A program made the translations under genes and the position numbers. From Allantophomopsis cytisporea (taxonomy: Eukaryota; Ascomycota; Leotiomycetes; Phacidiales; Phacidiaceae): a DNA stretch of 64,000 nt. Location: positions 1,054,001 to 1,118,000 of the forward strand of contig CP103024.1 in assembly GCA_024752435.1 (NCBI GenBank). The letters run 5' to 3'. The notes beneath the pieces were generated by a model. That model had not been told where the DNA came from, did not search any database, and saw only the letters and a program-made list of their open reading frames with translations. This document shows positions 10,315-22,865 of the stretch, piece by piece (position 1 is the stretch's first letter; each line of letters opens with the position of its first letter).

Positions 10315-11178
10315 ATGGTATGTTAATCGCGGTGCACGGCATTCCATTATCTCCGGGTTCCAACAAACGGGATTTTTGAGCTTGGGACTTGGAAGATATT
10401 AAAGAATGCTTCGTTAACGACTTGAAAAAAAAAAGGTGCACGCCGACGCCTCGAATTTTGCGGATGGCGTATCGAAGAGAGAGGCCTATGAGCAGGTCAT
10501 AGAGCAGGCTGGGGCTCTCTTAGACGGACAAAGAAACTGGGTGCGACCAAGAACTTCCCTTTCTCTTTCATATTTTAACCTTCGCTGTTATGACTCAAGG
10601 CAACACGTGCTGATTTCTTTAAAGGTTTGGTAAAGCACGTGCCTTTTCAAGACAGCGCAAATATCTGATCACCATACCAACAGCAATTTATCCAATGCCG
10701 CATCCCTCCTATGGCACGCATATAAATCGCTGCCGACGCCCTCGAGCGCCGTGAACTGGGCCGGTAAAACTCCCTCGTCCACTCTCTCCTCCTTCCTCTC
10801 TTCCCATCTCTCCTCGTCTTCAGTCCACATACTAAATCCCAAGGTTTCTATGTCCTCGACCCCCTTGCAACTGACCAGTTGATCCTCGGTCCCTTCCAAG
10901 GCAAAGTAGCTTGCCAGACCATTGCCTTCGGACGAGGCGTGTGTGGTGTTGCAGCGAAGACGGGGATGACGCAGCTCGTACCTGACGTCGAGGAATTCCC
11001 TGGCCATATCGCGTGTGACGGGGCAAGTAAGAGTGAGATTGTGGTGCCGATTTTGTCGGGGGGCAAGGTCGTTGCTATTATCGATGTGGATTGTGCAAAA
11101 AAAAGCGGCTTCGATGAGATCGATCAAGAGTTTTTGGAGAAGTTGGCGGATTTGTTGAGTGAGAGTTCCGATTGGTGA
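10315..11178 (+). CDS. Free methionine-R-sulfoxide reductase (GAF domain)
   Basis: GAF-fold enzyme reducing free L-methionine-R-sulfoxide, equivalent to yeast YKL069W (fRMsr), in cytosolic oxidative-stress defence. Five exons: 10315-10317 (only the ATG), 10436-10540, a 5-nt microexon 10625-10629, 10684-10763, and 10844-11178. They total 528 nt, 175 residues. The microexon GTTTG restores the conserved NWVCNLSNA motif; without it the frame breaks. The three catalytic cysteines fall at 88 (GKVACQ), 98 (GVCG) and 122 (HIACDG), each three less than the positions 91, 101 and 125 that I recall for yeast, which supports the splice model. The donor after residue 36 is the weak GTGCGA. The minus-strand ORF over this region is a shadow. 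Confidence 0.92.
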
Positions 11179-12147
11179 AAGTGGGAACGATGGATGGTGG
11201 AAGCTCAAGTGATCAAGAACAGACCGTTGGGATAAAGGTTAGTAGATAACCTATCTATCAAGAATAGATCGTTGAGATGGAATTTTAGAGTATTGGACAC
11301 ATCTGGATATATTCACTCCTAATATTCTCAAAAGGTGCTTCGTCTGTATAGTGTGCTCTCTGGCATAAACCTACGATTTGACCTCATACACATCCTAGAC
11401 CAGAAGACCAAGAGCTGCAAAGTTGTGACAAGATTACCTATACACATGAAATGAACGTCTTTATTGTCCGTAAATAATCTTGAGACTCCAATAAACTAAC
11501 CCATCCTTGGAAACTTGATGCTTGAAAACATCTCATAAGTTGTGAGACAAAGCGTGATGTTATTTATGCACTGGGTCTTCGTCGTCAACAAAAGAACCAA
11601 GCCATCGTGATCGGTATTTTCCAGTCGTCATGACCATCAAGTAAAATGTGTCAGAAATCAAGCCAGAAGGAAGTAAACAACCACAGAAAGTATCTTCTAT
11701 AACAGAATTGTGTAGTAGCCAGAATATCTACCCATATACCATAAAACAAAAGAGATCCACATGGTATAAGCAATACGAAATTGGTCACAAAGTAGTTCGG
11801 AGTATATGTATAGAAGCGAAATAAAATACCTACCGTGGAGGTCTAGGACCTCAGAAAAATCAGTCTGGTATGGCATATATGTTTTTGAATAGGCCGACCA
11901 CATCTCATCAAGCAAAAGACAGGAGCAGAGGCTTAAAGAGTCTATTCAAAGCGCTCAAAGCTTATTTTTGGCACTCTAACCAATCACCCACCAATAATGC
12001 ACAACAGCAATCCAAATCCACTACCATATTCTACTATACTCTAAACATTTAACCGAGCACTTCAGTCAAACCCTCGTCTTAAAATTACACTACACACTAA
12101 TGCCAAAAGATCCCGTATGTTATATGCGGCGGTACAATAGCCCGAGT
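11179..12147. other. Spacer between convergent genes
   Basis: Holds the 3' flanks of the reductase (+) and the decarboxylase (-). AT-rich, no convincing coding sequence, RNA gene or long repeat. Confidence 0.4.
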
Positions 12148-15100
12148 TTAACCAGCCATGCTAGCAGCCTGTGGGGCCAGGGGATTATGATGGCCCTTGG
12201 AGCTATCGTCCCTGTCTGGAGCAAGAGAACCTTCAATTCTTCTCTTGGCCTCTGCCTTGTCCGAGTCTGTGATGTCGGCTTCCTTCTTGCGCATATCTGG
12301 CTCATACTGGCCCTGTTGAGGGTGGTGGCCTATAGACATTCCAACACGAATCTGGAAACAATGTTAGTAAAGTTCCCAAAATTCAGACACTTAGGATAGA
12401 GGAATAGAGAGGGCCAGAATGTATTTAGGACGTACCAAAGTCTCCAATGCACCCTTCGAGTTCTCAGTGAGATCGTCATCGAAGCGCATAGCACCAGGTT
12501 CAAAGAGAAGAAGAATTGTGCTTCCGCCGAACTTGAAGTAGCCCAATTCCTCAGCACGCTTAACATTCTCGCCAGCTTGACGAGTAATCACGGTGCTGCC
12601 GACCATCATAGCACCCACGCAAATTACCATGACTCTGCCGTGTGCCACCGAGTCAATCGGAATGACCACACGAACATTCTCGCCATAGACATCGAGGGCA
12701 GAACGGATAGCCATAGGATTAACGGTGTAGTATTCACCCTCAATGACCTTTGGAGTACCCATAACACCATCAACAGGGATATGGAATCGATGGTAGTCTT
12801 GTGGTGCCAGACGGAATATTCCTAGGGAGCCATTGACGTAGCGTTTAGCATCTTCGGGATAGGCATTACCAAGCAATCTTTCCATGGAAAATTCTCTACC
12901 CTTAACCCAGATCTTGGTGGCGGAGTCCATGCTATTGAAGACGACAGAGCGGCAATCAGCGGGCGAGACAATAATACGCGGGTTCTCTGGAGCGGAGCAA
13001 GGGCGAGCATTTGGTTTGAGTTGACGGTAGAAGAACTCATTGAAATTGGCGAACTGCTCAATGGGAAGTAGGACCTCGCTCATGTCTAATTGATGGAAGT
13101 TGATAAACTTCTGAATCTCGGCCTTAGATGCTGGATCGTCGTATTTGACACCTTGCTTGATAGAAAGACTTTTCAGAAGTTTGCGGACTGGTTGAAGGTT
13201 AGCTGTGGTCTTTATTCCGTGTATAGTAAATAGTTATGCAGGCAAGTAAACTTACTTCTCTTCTTCTCCATATCTCTAGACTTGAGTCCCTTATAAAGTA
13301 GCCTAATTCCCAAGCGAACATAGACGCTCATTCTCTCTTCGTTGATTTGGCCTGTAATCCGGTCTTGGACAAGGATGTTGGCGCTATTGGCTCCCAGCTT
13401 ATAACCTCCATAAGAAATCTTGGTGATAACCTTTGAGTACCATTTGCGTTGTGCTTGGGAGGAAGTAACAAATCCAGCCATAACAATATTATTGACTTGT
13501 CTCCAATCCTGACTGGCGCATGTTGCGATATGAGTGATAATGTCCGTTTCTGAGCGCTTGTTCAGGCGTGGTTGATGACAAATTGGACACTCTCTGATTT
13601 GGATAACGTGCTCTTCAGCAGAATCATCGTTCAGATCATCTTTGCCAAGGTAATCGCCCTCCTCACCTGGGGTATGGAGTTCTTCAACACTTTGAGCTTC
13701 GACAGCTGTATGGTGATTTGTTACATCGTCGACACTGAGATTGCTAGTTTCGCTCACGAGACCTGCTTCAGGAGAGCCTTCAGAGCCTGTGTTTTGCCCA
13801 GCAGTACCACCAAGCTGAGGTGGCAAGTAGCTCTTCATGGCATCCGGTACATGAGCCTTGACCTTTTCGCCCATGGTTTGTGGTTTATCATGGGCTGATT
13901 TGAGCCAGTCTTCAAGACAAATGACAGCCTCGTCGATGGACAGATCAACACTGTCGTCGATAGGCATATCTGCTGTGCCACTGTAGAAACGTCGGAAGAA
14001 ACTATCAATGGTTGATTCTCTAAGGGTAGAGCCAATAGTATCAAGCATAGTCGTAAGCTCAACCTTACTAATGCGACCGCTCTCATCGCTGTCATATTGT
14101 CTAAGCATGGATCTCCAGAATTGTTGTCTTAAAGCGTGGTAAGGGACGTATTTTGCTTTGATGTAGAGATTTGGACTATGTTTCTCTTCCCATTTCTCCA
14201 GGTTTTTCAACTTTAGAGGAATAGTGAATTCATGGAGATCTGGATCACCACGCTTATCAAATCCGTCAGCATCATCGACAGCATTCACTGGTGGTAGCTG
14301 ATCTCCAGCTTGTAGGCCCCCACCCGGATTGCTAGTTGGAGGTAGGAGCTGCGAATTACCATCAGTACTTTGGAGTTGGCTCGAACTCGAACCTCTTCCT
14401 GGCATTCCTGGTCTTGACACCTTTGACAAGCTTTGCGTTGACGCAGAACGAGAGAGAGGCAATTTCAGTCGGGACTTCTTTTTCTCTTGAGGCATAGCCG
14501 CTGGGTCTGGCGGATCCTTGAGCTCGTACAACCCAGTTTCAGGATCCGCAACAGGAGCAGTGTCCAGAATCTCCTTGATTGGGAGTGTAGCCGCTGCAAC
14601 GAAATCGTTGTTTGAAAGCTTATCGCGATCAACTACCGTAAAAGACAACGAGTATGTTTGCTCATGTCTTAAAACCTGGAAGATCATCTTTTCGTTATAA
14701 ACTGGGTTAAGGTTGTGTTTGATGATACGGGTTCGGTAGGTCTTCTTTCCAAGTGACGCAACAACGAAAGGGTCCATATCGAAAGAGGTCCTTGTCACAT
14801 TCTTCTCCGGTGGAAGATCTGTGATGCTTCCAATTTCCAGGAAGACGATACCAACAACATCGCTTCCACCGCTGAACTCGTAGGCTTGCTGCTGCCTCTT
14901 CTTCTTTTTCAGACCCTTGAGTCTCAGCCTCTTCTTCCTCTTTTCGGGCGTTTCGGCTCTGAGCGGATCGTCGGTCTCGTCGCTAGTGTCTACGTCCACG
15001 TCCAATTCATCGTCCTCGTCATCCGACTGAACCAAGCTGCCACTACTGGGGACCTGCGTGGGAGTGGTTGACTCTGGATCAATACCTGCAAGAGTCTGGA

Positions 15101-15802
15101 ATTTCTCGATTTTCTGTTGCGATGAAAGTGTATGTGTGGTATCGTACAGGGTAAATTGTAGCTGAACTTCTCCCGAGACGTTGCTATCCTTTTTGTTTCC
15201 TGTCCGAGTGCTCTTCAATTTGTACCATTTTGGGGATTGTTCATGCTGTTCGTTTGCAAAAATATCTTCGAGCGCAAGGTCGAACTCGCCGAGATAGTCC
15301 TTTCCAAATCTATCCTTATCCCAGCAAACGCATTCGAGGAGCAAGCTATTCGTGCCAGTGATTTGGAAGTCGCATGGAGTGTTCCACTCTGGATTCAAGG
15401 TCTTTGGGATGGACGGAGTTGCATTCTTCGTGTCGCCGAGGGTGAGGACCATATACTATTACACCAATTAACTGGATGCCCTGTAGATAATTTATCCAGA
15501 TATTCAGAAAAGATACTCACAGGGTCTGATGTGCCACTCTTGTCCTTTGCTGCAAGATTTCGTGCCTGTAAATGTAGCAATCAGCACCCCGCCAAAGCTA
15601 TAACACTACTTGCGGGAATTCAATCCCCCACCTTCAATACAATCACTCTGAGCGCCAGGCCCGTGGCCTTCGAACTTGCAACATTGGTATTGCTCTCCAT
15701 GGCGGCCTTGTTCTTCGCTGGAGTGGGACTCGTACTTCTGCTGTTGGTAGCAGTATTGGAAGAGTACGACTTCAGGCGATTAGAGAAAGGGAGGCGGGCC
15801 AT
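12148..15802 (-). CDS. psd2: Phosphatidylserine decarboxylase, PSD2 type with C2 domains
   Basis: Converts phosphatidylserine to phosphatidylethanolamine; the C2-bearing class acts at Golgi, endosome or vacuole membranes. Exons 15802-15632, 15565-15521, 15455-13256, 13187-12436 and 12351-12148 total 3372 nt, 1123 residues. Start CACCATGG is a strong Kozak context. Domains: C2 no. 1 (about 48-170), an acidic/basic linker, C2 no. 2 (about 270-380), a low-complexity Ser/Pro linker, an EF-hand (DSDESGRISKVE, about 530), a C2HC finger-like CPICHQ..HIATC (about 720), then the decarboxylase domain. Catalytic residues fit the Asp-His-Ser scheme: Asp883 in VSPAD, His938 in DYHRFH, Ser1028 in GGST. GGST is the self-cleavage site that leaves the pyruvoyl group on the alpha chain, here GGST instead of the LGST of mitochondrial enzymes. 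Confidence 0.95.
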
Positions 15803-16434
15803 GGTGGCAGGCAGCGAGCGACGCTGACCAGACAAGAAGGCACCGCCGTACAACGGTAGTAGCAGATGACGCTGGAAGTGCTGAAGGTGTGCTTGGCAGG
15901 GCCGTGCCTTGATTTGGTAGGACAATCAGCCACTAAGAGATGGTGGAGGGCCAAGAATTTGGCTGCGGGTTGTGTTTCCTCGAAATTGGTTGTATGTCAC
16001 AGATGTGTTCGCCCACAGGTAATGCTGCTGCTTGCTTATTGTTGATTCTGGGATATTATGTGGTGCCAAGAGAGAGTTGGAGGGTGACTTTTTTGGGCGA
16101 AGGGAGGGGGTTATGCACTTCTTTTGGGGGGATGGAGGGTTCCGGGGGAGCAGCAGGAGGATTGGAATTATGATGCACCTGTACAGCGACCCAGCCAGGG
16201 AGCCCAGGAAGTTCAGGAAGTCCAGGAAGTTCCAGCGCGCCAGGGAAAATTGCCAGTGAGAAGCACGTAACACAGCGCGCAGCTACGAAGATGCTGCGTG
16301 CGTGTTTGTGCGGGGTTGTTTCTGGTGAGTGATTATCTTTGCCTGAGCCTTGGGGCGTGCTGTGCAGCGTTGGAGCTCCATCCACGAGCCGATCCGATTT
16401 GACCTTGCCAAATTGCAGGGGGGCCACTTGGGGA

Positions 16435-16470
16435 TGGATATGTTTCTGGATATGTTTCTGGATATGTGGC
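16435..16470. repeat. 12-bp tandem repeat, three copies
   Basis: Three head-to-tail copies of TGGATATGTTTC, the last with GG in place of TT. Confidence 0.85.
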
Positions 16471-16840
16471 TGGCGATGAGCTTTAGAATGAAAAATGAAT
16501 ATGAAAGATCGAGTAGATAAGGGTCGATAGCAATGTCTAGATCTGATGCATAGAGAGTACGTAGTACGTATAATGGGTAATTACGGTAAACACCAAAGGC
16601 GAGATAGATGACTTACATATGTATATGTATGTATAATATATGAATGTATGGATGGATGTATGTCAGTCTAAAGCGGGTTGCAGGAAGGGCTACAAGTTTA
16701 AATAACTACGCAGTACCATGAAGGATTGCACATACAACGACTAAATGCCTCTTTTGCATAGGCACATATGTACCGCGTAGCTGAAATGATATGAAGGATT
16801 AAAGTATGACAGCCCGTCTTCCCCCTTCATACGCAACGAC

Positions 16841-16879
16841 ACATACATAGTACACATACATAGTACACATACATAGTAC
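16841..16879. repeat. 13-bp tandem repeat, three copies
   Basis: Three perfect copies of ACATACATAGTAC followed by a degenerating fourth. Confidence 0.85.
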
Positions 16880-17773
16880 ACATACACATCCACATCCACA
16901 TAAATCGACATGAAACAGCTATGTACGTCAGATGTTGTTTGCCTAATAAATAAAGACCTATCCGTTTCATAATACACATACAATTATCACAACGTTCTAC
17001 ATTTCACCATCTATCTACTTGTACATAATTCAGGACGGAGACTCGGCGAGGAGCACAGCTTTGATATCTACCTGCTCGCTTGGATCGTTCGGAGCGTCGG
17101 CCCACCCATCATCTCAATTGAAATCTAAGTTACGCCGGTTACTCGCGGCGCCCAGTTAAACAACGTCAGATCTTAGAGATTTGCGACACCCATTTCTGCT
17201 ACCTGAGTGAGGTAAGGCCAAGCAAGGTAGATGATCGCAGCCCGTCGAAATTGTCTCTTACGGTGGAATGCTGAGTGAGCATGTGGTCATTTCATCCAAT
17301 CGACAAATCAATTGAGCAGAGAGAGCATGAGTGCTCACGGTGGGCAATCTTCTGATGATAGGTATGAACAGGCAAGGACTGTTTTTGTTTTGTCTCCTTT
17401 CTATGAATACCGAAATCCCTTCTTTGATCTAAATACTATAGTTTTATTATTGGTAGAGTATTCGTTCTGGATCTGTTTTGCTTTAGTCATATCTATCCAA
17501 TACCCACATTTCAAAGCTCTCTATGTCTATGAATAGACTCCCACTCTATCACTCAGAAACCCACCAACCATCAGCACATTCGTCAAATTCCCAAGTCCCA
17601 AACTCCAAACCAGCAAACCCGTGCCAACGCAATACGCATCATGTGATTCATGTGTGTATCCAAAAAACCAACAGCAAAAATTCACAATGCAGAATTGCAG
17701 AGTTGCAAAGTTGCAAATTTGAGGGAATTGCAAACGAAAAGGGAGAAAGAACGGATCAACATGAAAATCGCTC

Positions 17774-18939
17774 TCAAGTTGCGACGTCCTCGCTAATAGG
17801 CTTAGATTTGAGTTCTGAGAACTTCTCCGGCCACAAAAACATCTTCTCCTCATTAGAAGGCGTATTAGCAATAAACTGCGGCACGGCATTCTTGCTCGAG
17901 ACGCGTCTCCAGAGGTTGGCACGTGGGTTGAAGCGGGATGGGACACCAGCGCCGCCAGTCTGCTCCTCATCCTGCTTCATGATCTTGGTGACCTCTCTCT
18001 GAATATCGGCAAAGGTATCGAAGGGGATGTACGAGATGCCGTGCTCGATGCAGTATTCCTCGAGACGCAAGCCGCGGCGCGCAAAGAGCACATCGGCTTC
18101 ACGCGCAGCAGGCAGGTCAGAGACGCCGTCGCCAATGAAGACGATGAGAGGGATCGTACCGTTCTCAGCCGTCATCTTGGCCATGTCCTTGTATTCATGG
18201 ATAGAAAGGGCTTTGTCGTGGCCGAGTTCGTTGTCGTGGCGCCAGACTGGCTTCCATTCCGAGCCGTCAGGCTTGATCTCAGCGTCGTTGGCGACAATCT
18301 CAATGCGAGAGCTCTCTTCTTCGCCAAGGAATTTATCGAGGACTTTGCGAAGGACAGGTTTAAGGCCGGCGGATATGACATTAAAAGGACTGTGAGCAGT
18401 ACGTTAGTGAATGGTTTTGGATAAGGGAACGGGGCACGCACATGTCGTTCGCCATGCAAAACTTGTGAAATTGCTGGAAATCAGGGTCGACGGTCAGCTC
18501 TTCAGCTAACGCCTCAAAGCCGGACTCGAAAGGCACTTTCAGAGACCCCCACATCTCTTCCGAGACTTCGCGGAACGAGCGCTCGCCGCTGGCGATCTGC
18601 TTGTCGAGCATTGCGCGGCGCTCGGCGCCGCAGCCATACTTGTTGAACAAGATATGTCCGGTGTCTTGCATAAAAATCGTGCCATCGAAATCTAAGGATA
18701 TAAAATCAGTATTTGGAGCGAAGAGAATGCTGGCATGTATGGGAAAACGAGTGTTGTTGGAAAGTTCTGGTTTGCTGATCTCGTCGGTTCAAAATTCAAG
18801 AGTCAACAGAACAAAATAACGTACCCGAAAAGCAGATAATCTTGCGCTTAGTGTTCAACTTCTCAATAGGAACGGGAGCCATAGTGTTGTCTGGAGATTC
18901 TTTAGGAGTAATAGCAGGAGGGGTAATAGCGACTGGCAT
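17774..18939 (-). CDS. HAD-superfamily phosphatase (YNL010W-like)
   Basis: Cytosolic HAD hydrolase resembling yeast YNL010W and phosphoserine phosphatases; the yeast relative has been described as a sugar-alcohol phosphatase, so a small phosphorylated polyol is a plausible substrate (family knowledge). Exons 18939-18825, 18691-18442 and 18389-17774 total 981 nt, 326 residues. The intron-1 junction rebuilds motif I exactly: CFS-DFDGT, with nucleophile Asp39 and Asp41. Motif IV is GDGVSDL with Asp209 and Asp213; the conserved serine motif II is in FNVISAG. A proline-rich N-terminal extension of about 30 residues precedes the domain. The C-terminal 60 residues are charged and outside the core. 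Confidence 0.88.
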
Positions 18940-20879
18940 TTTGAGGATTAGAAACTTCTAATGTGACAAGGAAAGCAGCTGGCAACGCAGGTTTTTATTA
19001 ATCTTCTTCGTTCGGTTTGTCAGTTTGGTGTAAGATCGTGAGATTTCTGTGGGGGCAGGAAAATGATGTAACAGATGAACCGTGTGCCTCGAAATGTGGG
19101 GTGCGAGTACAAACAATATCCTCAGCAAAGGGTCAATGCATTGTAGTAAGTTGTAGGCATCCAAGCATATATATCCTGTGCTCTGAGTAGGCATCACTTG
19201 CTCAAGAGTAGTCGCACTTGACTGTAGTCCTCCGAGAAAGTTCGCAGGCTTGCTGCATATCCTGTCTCTTGACTAGTCAAACCAACAGGAAAGCTTTGCG
19301 CATTACCTTAGATACCGCAGATAGCTATCCCGTCAAGGTCACTTCACGATAAAGGAATTAGCGTATCAAATCCATGAGATTCCCAATAGGCGGAGAGTAC
19401 GTTGCGACCGAATTCGATCTGGCAGATCTCTATCTACACAGTTCAGGCGCCACGCACGTCACCGTGGCTCGAGAACCATAAACATATTATATTTGTGTGA
19501 TATTGTCAGAGACCCGATTGACGTCCTGATTGCATAGAGTGTCGTGGCAGCCGCAGCCGTCGCTGTGCATCCGGTATAGACGTATCTATCTGAACCTTAT
19601 CCTTTTCCGTCTTGGGTCTCAGCTTCGGCGTGCTACAAAATGAGTTAAGTAAACCAAGGATTTAGCCTACAGTTGGCGGAAACTGCCCACCGAAGTAACA
19701 AGCAATCAAAATTTGCGGGTTTGATGATCGATGTTATGATGCCCATCCTGAAATACAAGTACGAGGAGCAGTGACGACTCTTCCAGAACGTGGGAATGTC
19801 TGCGGGTTGACGATCGAAGTGGACATATTTGGGTGGGGCTGGGCTCGGACAAATTTTTATGATCGCTTTTCGAGATCGGACTCGACGAGACTCATGTTGT
19901 GACTGAATTGGACGCAACTTTCGCATGCTCTTTTCGTATGATACAAACCCATATTGCTCTCGTAGCGGAAGAACGCTATGTATGGTCGAGGAACGATCTA
20001 AGACTACATGGAACTATGTGTGTATGGTGTCCGAATATGATAGATAGATGCAAATCTGCAACCCTCAGAAAATCCATATGCATATATGCATCATCAATAT
20101 GTACCTAATTCTCTTCCACTTCTCATATGTATTGGTGCCCTTGAGAAGTACAATGTATCTATCATCATCAAGCCATATTCAGAGCATGGTTATAATCCTG
20201 AAGCAGTTATCCCCGGAGGACATGCCTAGGCATGACATCCTGTTTGACCCCAAATCTCATACATCTCACAGTGCTTCTTGACAAAATACCTCAAAGCGCC
20301 GCGATAAGTATCCGCACCCACATCATGATTTACGCTGTGCTAGCCACAGACCTCATCATCACTAGCTCTCCCCAGCACTATTGTGCTTATTCGGCTCGGA
20401 GCCGTCGAACGGTAGTCAGTAGTCATATGTACTTAGGTGTACTGTAAAAGATTTCGTGGGCTTGGTACCGGTAAGCATGTGGCTTTGATGTCGTTTAAGA
20501 TACGCTTTTCCGGAGACTGTGATCCGCACAGACTGTGCATAGGACTCATCGCTACAATGGGCACGCAGGGTGCGCTTTTGCATGTTGTCTCGCATGCGTC
20601 TTAGCTGTGCCCAAATTGTGGATTCATTGTGCGTGGACTTCGAGTATTTACATTCACAACATCCCCACATCCCGTACCTGAAGTAATAGCAACATGCGCC
20701 GACGAGCAAAAAACGTTTCTTGGACTTGAATGCATTATGACATCGATCCTGGACTTAATCTTGAATTGTTGTAGAGTCCGGGGTAGGGTTCGAAGTTGCT
20801 GTTTGGCGAGAAATAGGGTGGTGATCCGGATTCCTATTTGTCAATAGTGATCTGCTGTTCCTCAAAAGGGCTTATCCCG
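18940..20879. other. Spacer
   Basis: Promoter of the phosphatase followed by about 1.7 kb without any ORF with domain-like content. No tRNA or long repeat noticed. Confidence 0.4.
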
Positions 20880-22190
20880 ATTTGTAAATAATTGTTTCTG
20901 AGAAAGCGATCTTGATCTCGATGAGATATGAGTATTATTCAAGTAGCTACGTCTGTTCTCGAGGTAACCTTCAGTTTCAATTGTCCTATGTCAAGTCGTC
21001 TAAAATGACAACTTCTCAATACCTAGATCAGTTGTGACAGTAATTACTTTCCATTTCAAATGTTATGTCTGTCTTGATATCTATACCCGATCAATTCAAG
21101 TTCAATAACCACAAAAGCCGAGTTTCATAAAGCTATTTTTTGTGGAAATACTGATTTGGAGCTTACAGATCACTAGAAGTAGTTACTATCATGGTCAAGA
21201 GATATTTGGAGACTAATAAATCAAGCTCTTTTATAAGCTTTGAGAGTTTAAACGACATTTCTATATATGTCAACTCTAAAAATTTGTCTTTAGCCTTTAG
21301 ACTTGGGCAAGAGAGGGTCTGTTGCATTTACTTTTATATTTAAACCTGCATGCTCGCATTGTTACTCAGAATGTACAGCTAAAAGAAAACAAGTTTATAT
21401 GTAGGGTTACTCTACTACTGTTCAAACAACAATATCCTGCTCTTAATATCCATTCAAGTAATTTGTTGTCGTACCTTGAAACTAGAAGTCTCGGAGCATT
21501 TGTCGAATTTACTTCCTGTCTAGGCAAAAAAAGATATAAATTCGACCCCTTTAACTATACTCTCCCTTTTAAACTGGCTAATACCATTGAAAGAACCTAC
21601 ACTGTTACAGAATAGATGAAACTTCTAACGATACTATTGTCGGTGTTGACTCCCTCATCAACGCTGTTTGCCAAGAGGTCCTCATCGTTTGTCGTACTAT
21701 CGTTATCTTCGCTAACATAGACTCATAGAATGAACAGCTGAACAATTTAATTATGAAGAAGGATTCAATAGATTTCAAGATCACAGAGTAACGAAGTCTT
21801 GGCATCTATGTCTGTACCCCAAATTCAAGCCAACAGCCTCTATCAACGATGCTCTATAACGCAACGGTACATTCTCGTGAGCTTTTACTCGTCTCTCTTG
21901 ATGAAAGTAGACAATAGAAAACATCTACGATACTCTTATTCCCATTGTTGGTAATCAACAATATAGAACCAAAGGATCTAGCCATTGGAAGCTTCTCATT
22001 GAAGCTTACAGACAATACTATAGACTTTATTCATGACTCTTCGTTCTGAGCCCGGTAATTCTTTCATCTAGTAATACCTCAACAGCTTAGATGCGTCATA
22101 ATGCATGGCTCATAGCATGCCATCAGTGAAAATACTCGATCGGTGCCAACTCAAGCTATCATTACTTAACAATCTCAACTTAATCGGATA
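20880..22190. other. AT-rich island, possible decayed element
   Basis: Visibly AT-rich with many TpA steps and only one medium ORF (21322-21615, 97 codons) that looks like random AT-rich translation. The composition contrasts with flanking spacer and fits sequence mutated by repeat-induced point mutation, but no transposon protein can be read from it. Confidence 0.35.
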
Positions 22191-22196
22191 TCAAAA

Positions 22197-22526
22197 ATGA
22201 TCATAACGCAACCCAGCCAGATCTGCAGGAGCTTCAACTCGCCAACAGTCCTACAACCTCCCCGCGAGCCAGAGAGTGCGTATAAAAATAACAGCATCTT
22301 CCAGGAACGAGAATCGATCAGCAAGCAGTTAGAACACTTTCGTCAATTCTTCATGGAGCGACCACTTATGAGATATCTTGATATCTTGAAAGATGAAGAA
22401 TACGAAGATTTGCTATATCGAAATCCTCTAGACGAGACAGTATACTTTTCGGTATCTGATGTCCCAGAAGGATATAGAACACACTTGGAGAGAGGACCTA
22501 TTGGGATAATGTCAGGGCACAGCTGA
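22197..22526 (+). pseudogene. Small hypothetical gene, apparently frameshifted
   Basis: An ATG at 22197 opens 109 codons of protein-like composition (hydrophilic, with a helical segment ESISKQLEHFRQFFMERP) ending at TGA 22524-22526. In the +2 frame the sequence stays open for a further 31 or so codons to TGA at about 22600, reading YWDNVRAQLKLDEEDVDIG, whose acidic character continues the upstream style. No splice donor explains the change of frame, so a one- or two-base indel (real decay or sequence error) near 22490-22505 is suspected. Family not recognised. It sits just right of the AT-rich island. Confidence 0.35.
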
Positions 22527-22865
22527 AGTTGGATGAGGAAGATGTTGATATCGGCGAATGGCGAGGCTTTAAGTCTATTCAATCGGCATCCTGACAACAG
22601 CCATTCAAGCAAGTTTGATAGCGAAGAATTCAAAGATTTGACGAATTAACTATGATTTGTCGTAAAATATTTTCAGTTCCATAAAGTATTTATGTGGTGT
22701 TATGTGTAGTTCAAGCGTAGTAGGAAACAAGGGAACATTCACGAGCCACAGCACCGCTAAGTGAGCGGAATCTTCCGTGCGTACATCATAGAGGTACCGT
22801 GGCCGAATCTGGGGACGAGGATACGTAGGAAACAACCACACAACACAACGCAAACGCCCAAAACA
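22527..22865. other. Spacer upstream of coatomer epsilon gene
   Basis: Contains the possible out-of-frame tail of the preceding ORF and the promoter of the coatomer gene. The bases before the ATG read caaaacaATGG, a favourable fungal start context. Confidence 0.4.

Larger units (their letters stand above)
15803..17773. other. Spacer with short tandem repeats
   Basis: Upstream of the decarboxylase and downstream of the phosphatase. Includes a G-rich/purine-rich stretch near 16085-16165, two short tandem arrays (16435-16470 and 16841-16879) and no supportable gene. ORFs on both strands at 15900-16430 mirror each other and lack codon structure. Confidence 0.45.

Noticed and set aside
10669..11208. 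179-codon minus-strand ORF
   Set aside because: Exact antisense of the methionine sulfoxide reductase exons, whose catalytic motifs are on the plus strand.
15237..15827. 196-codon plus-strand ORF
   Set aside because: Antisense of the first exons of phosphatidylserine decarboxylase, spanning its introns.
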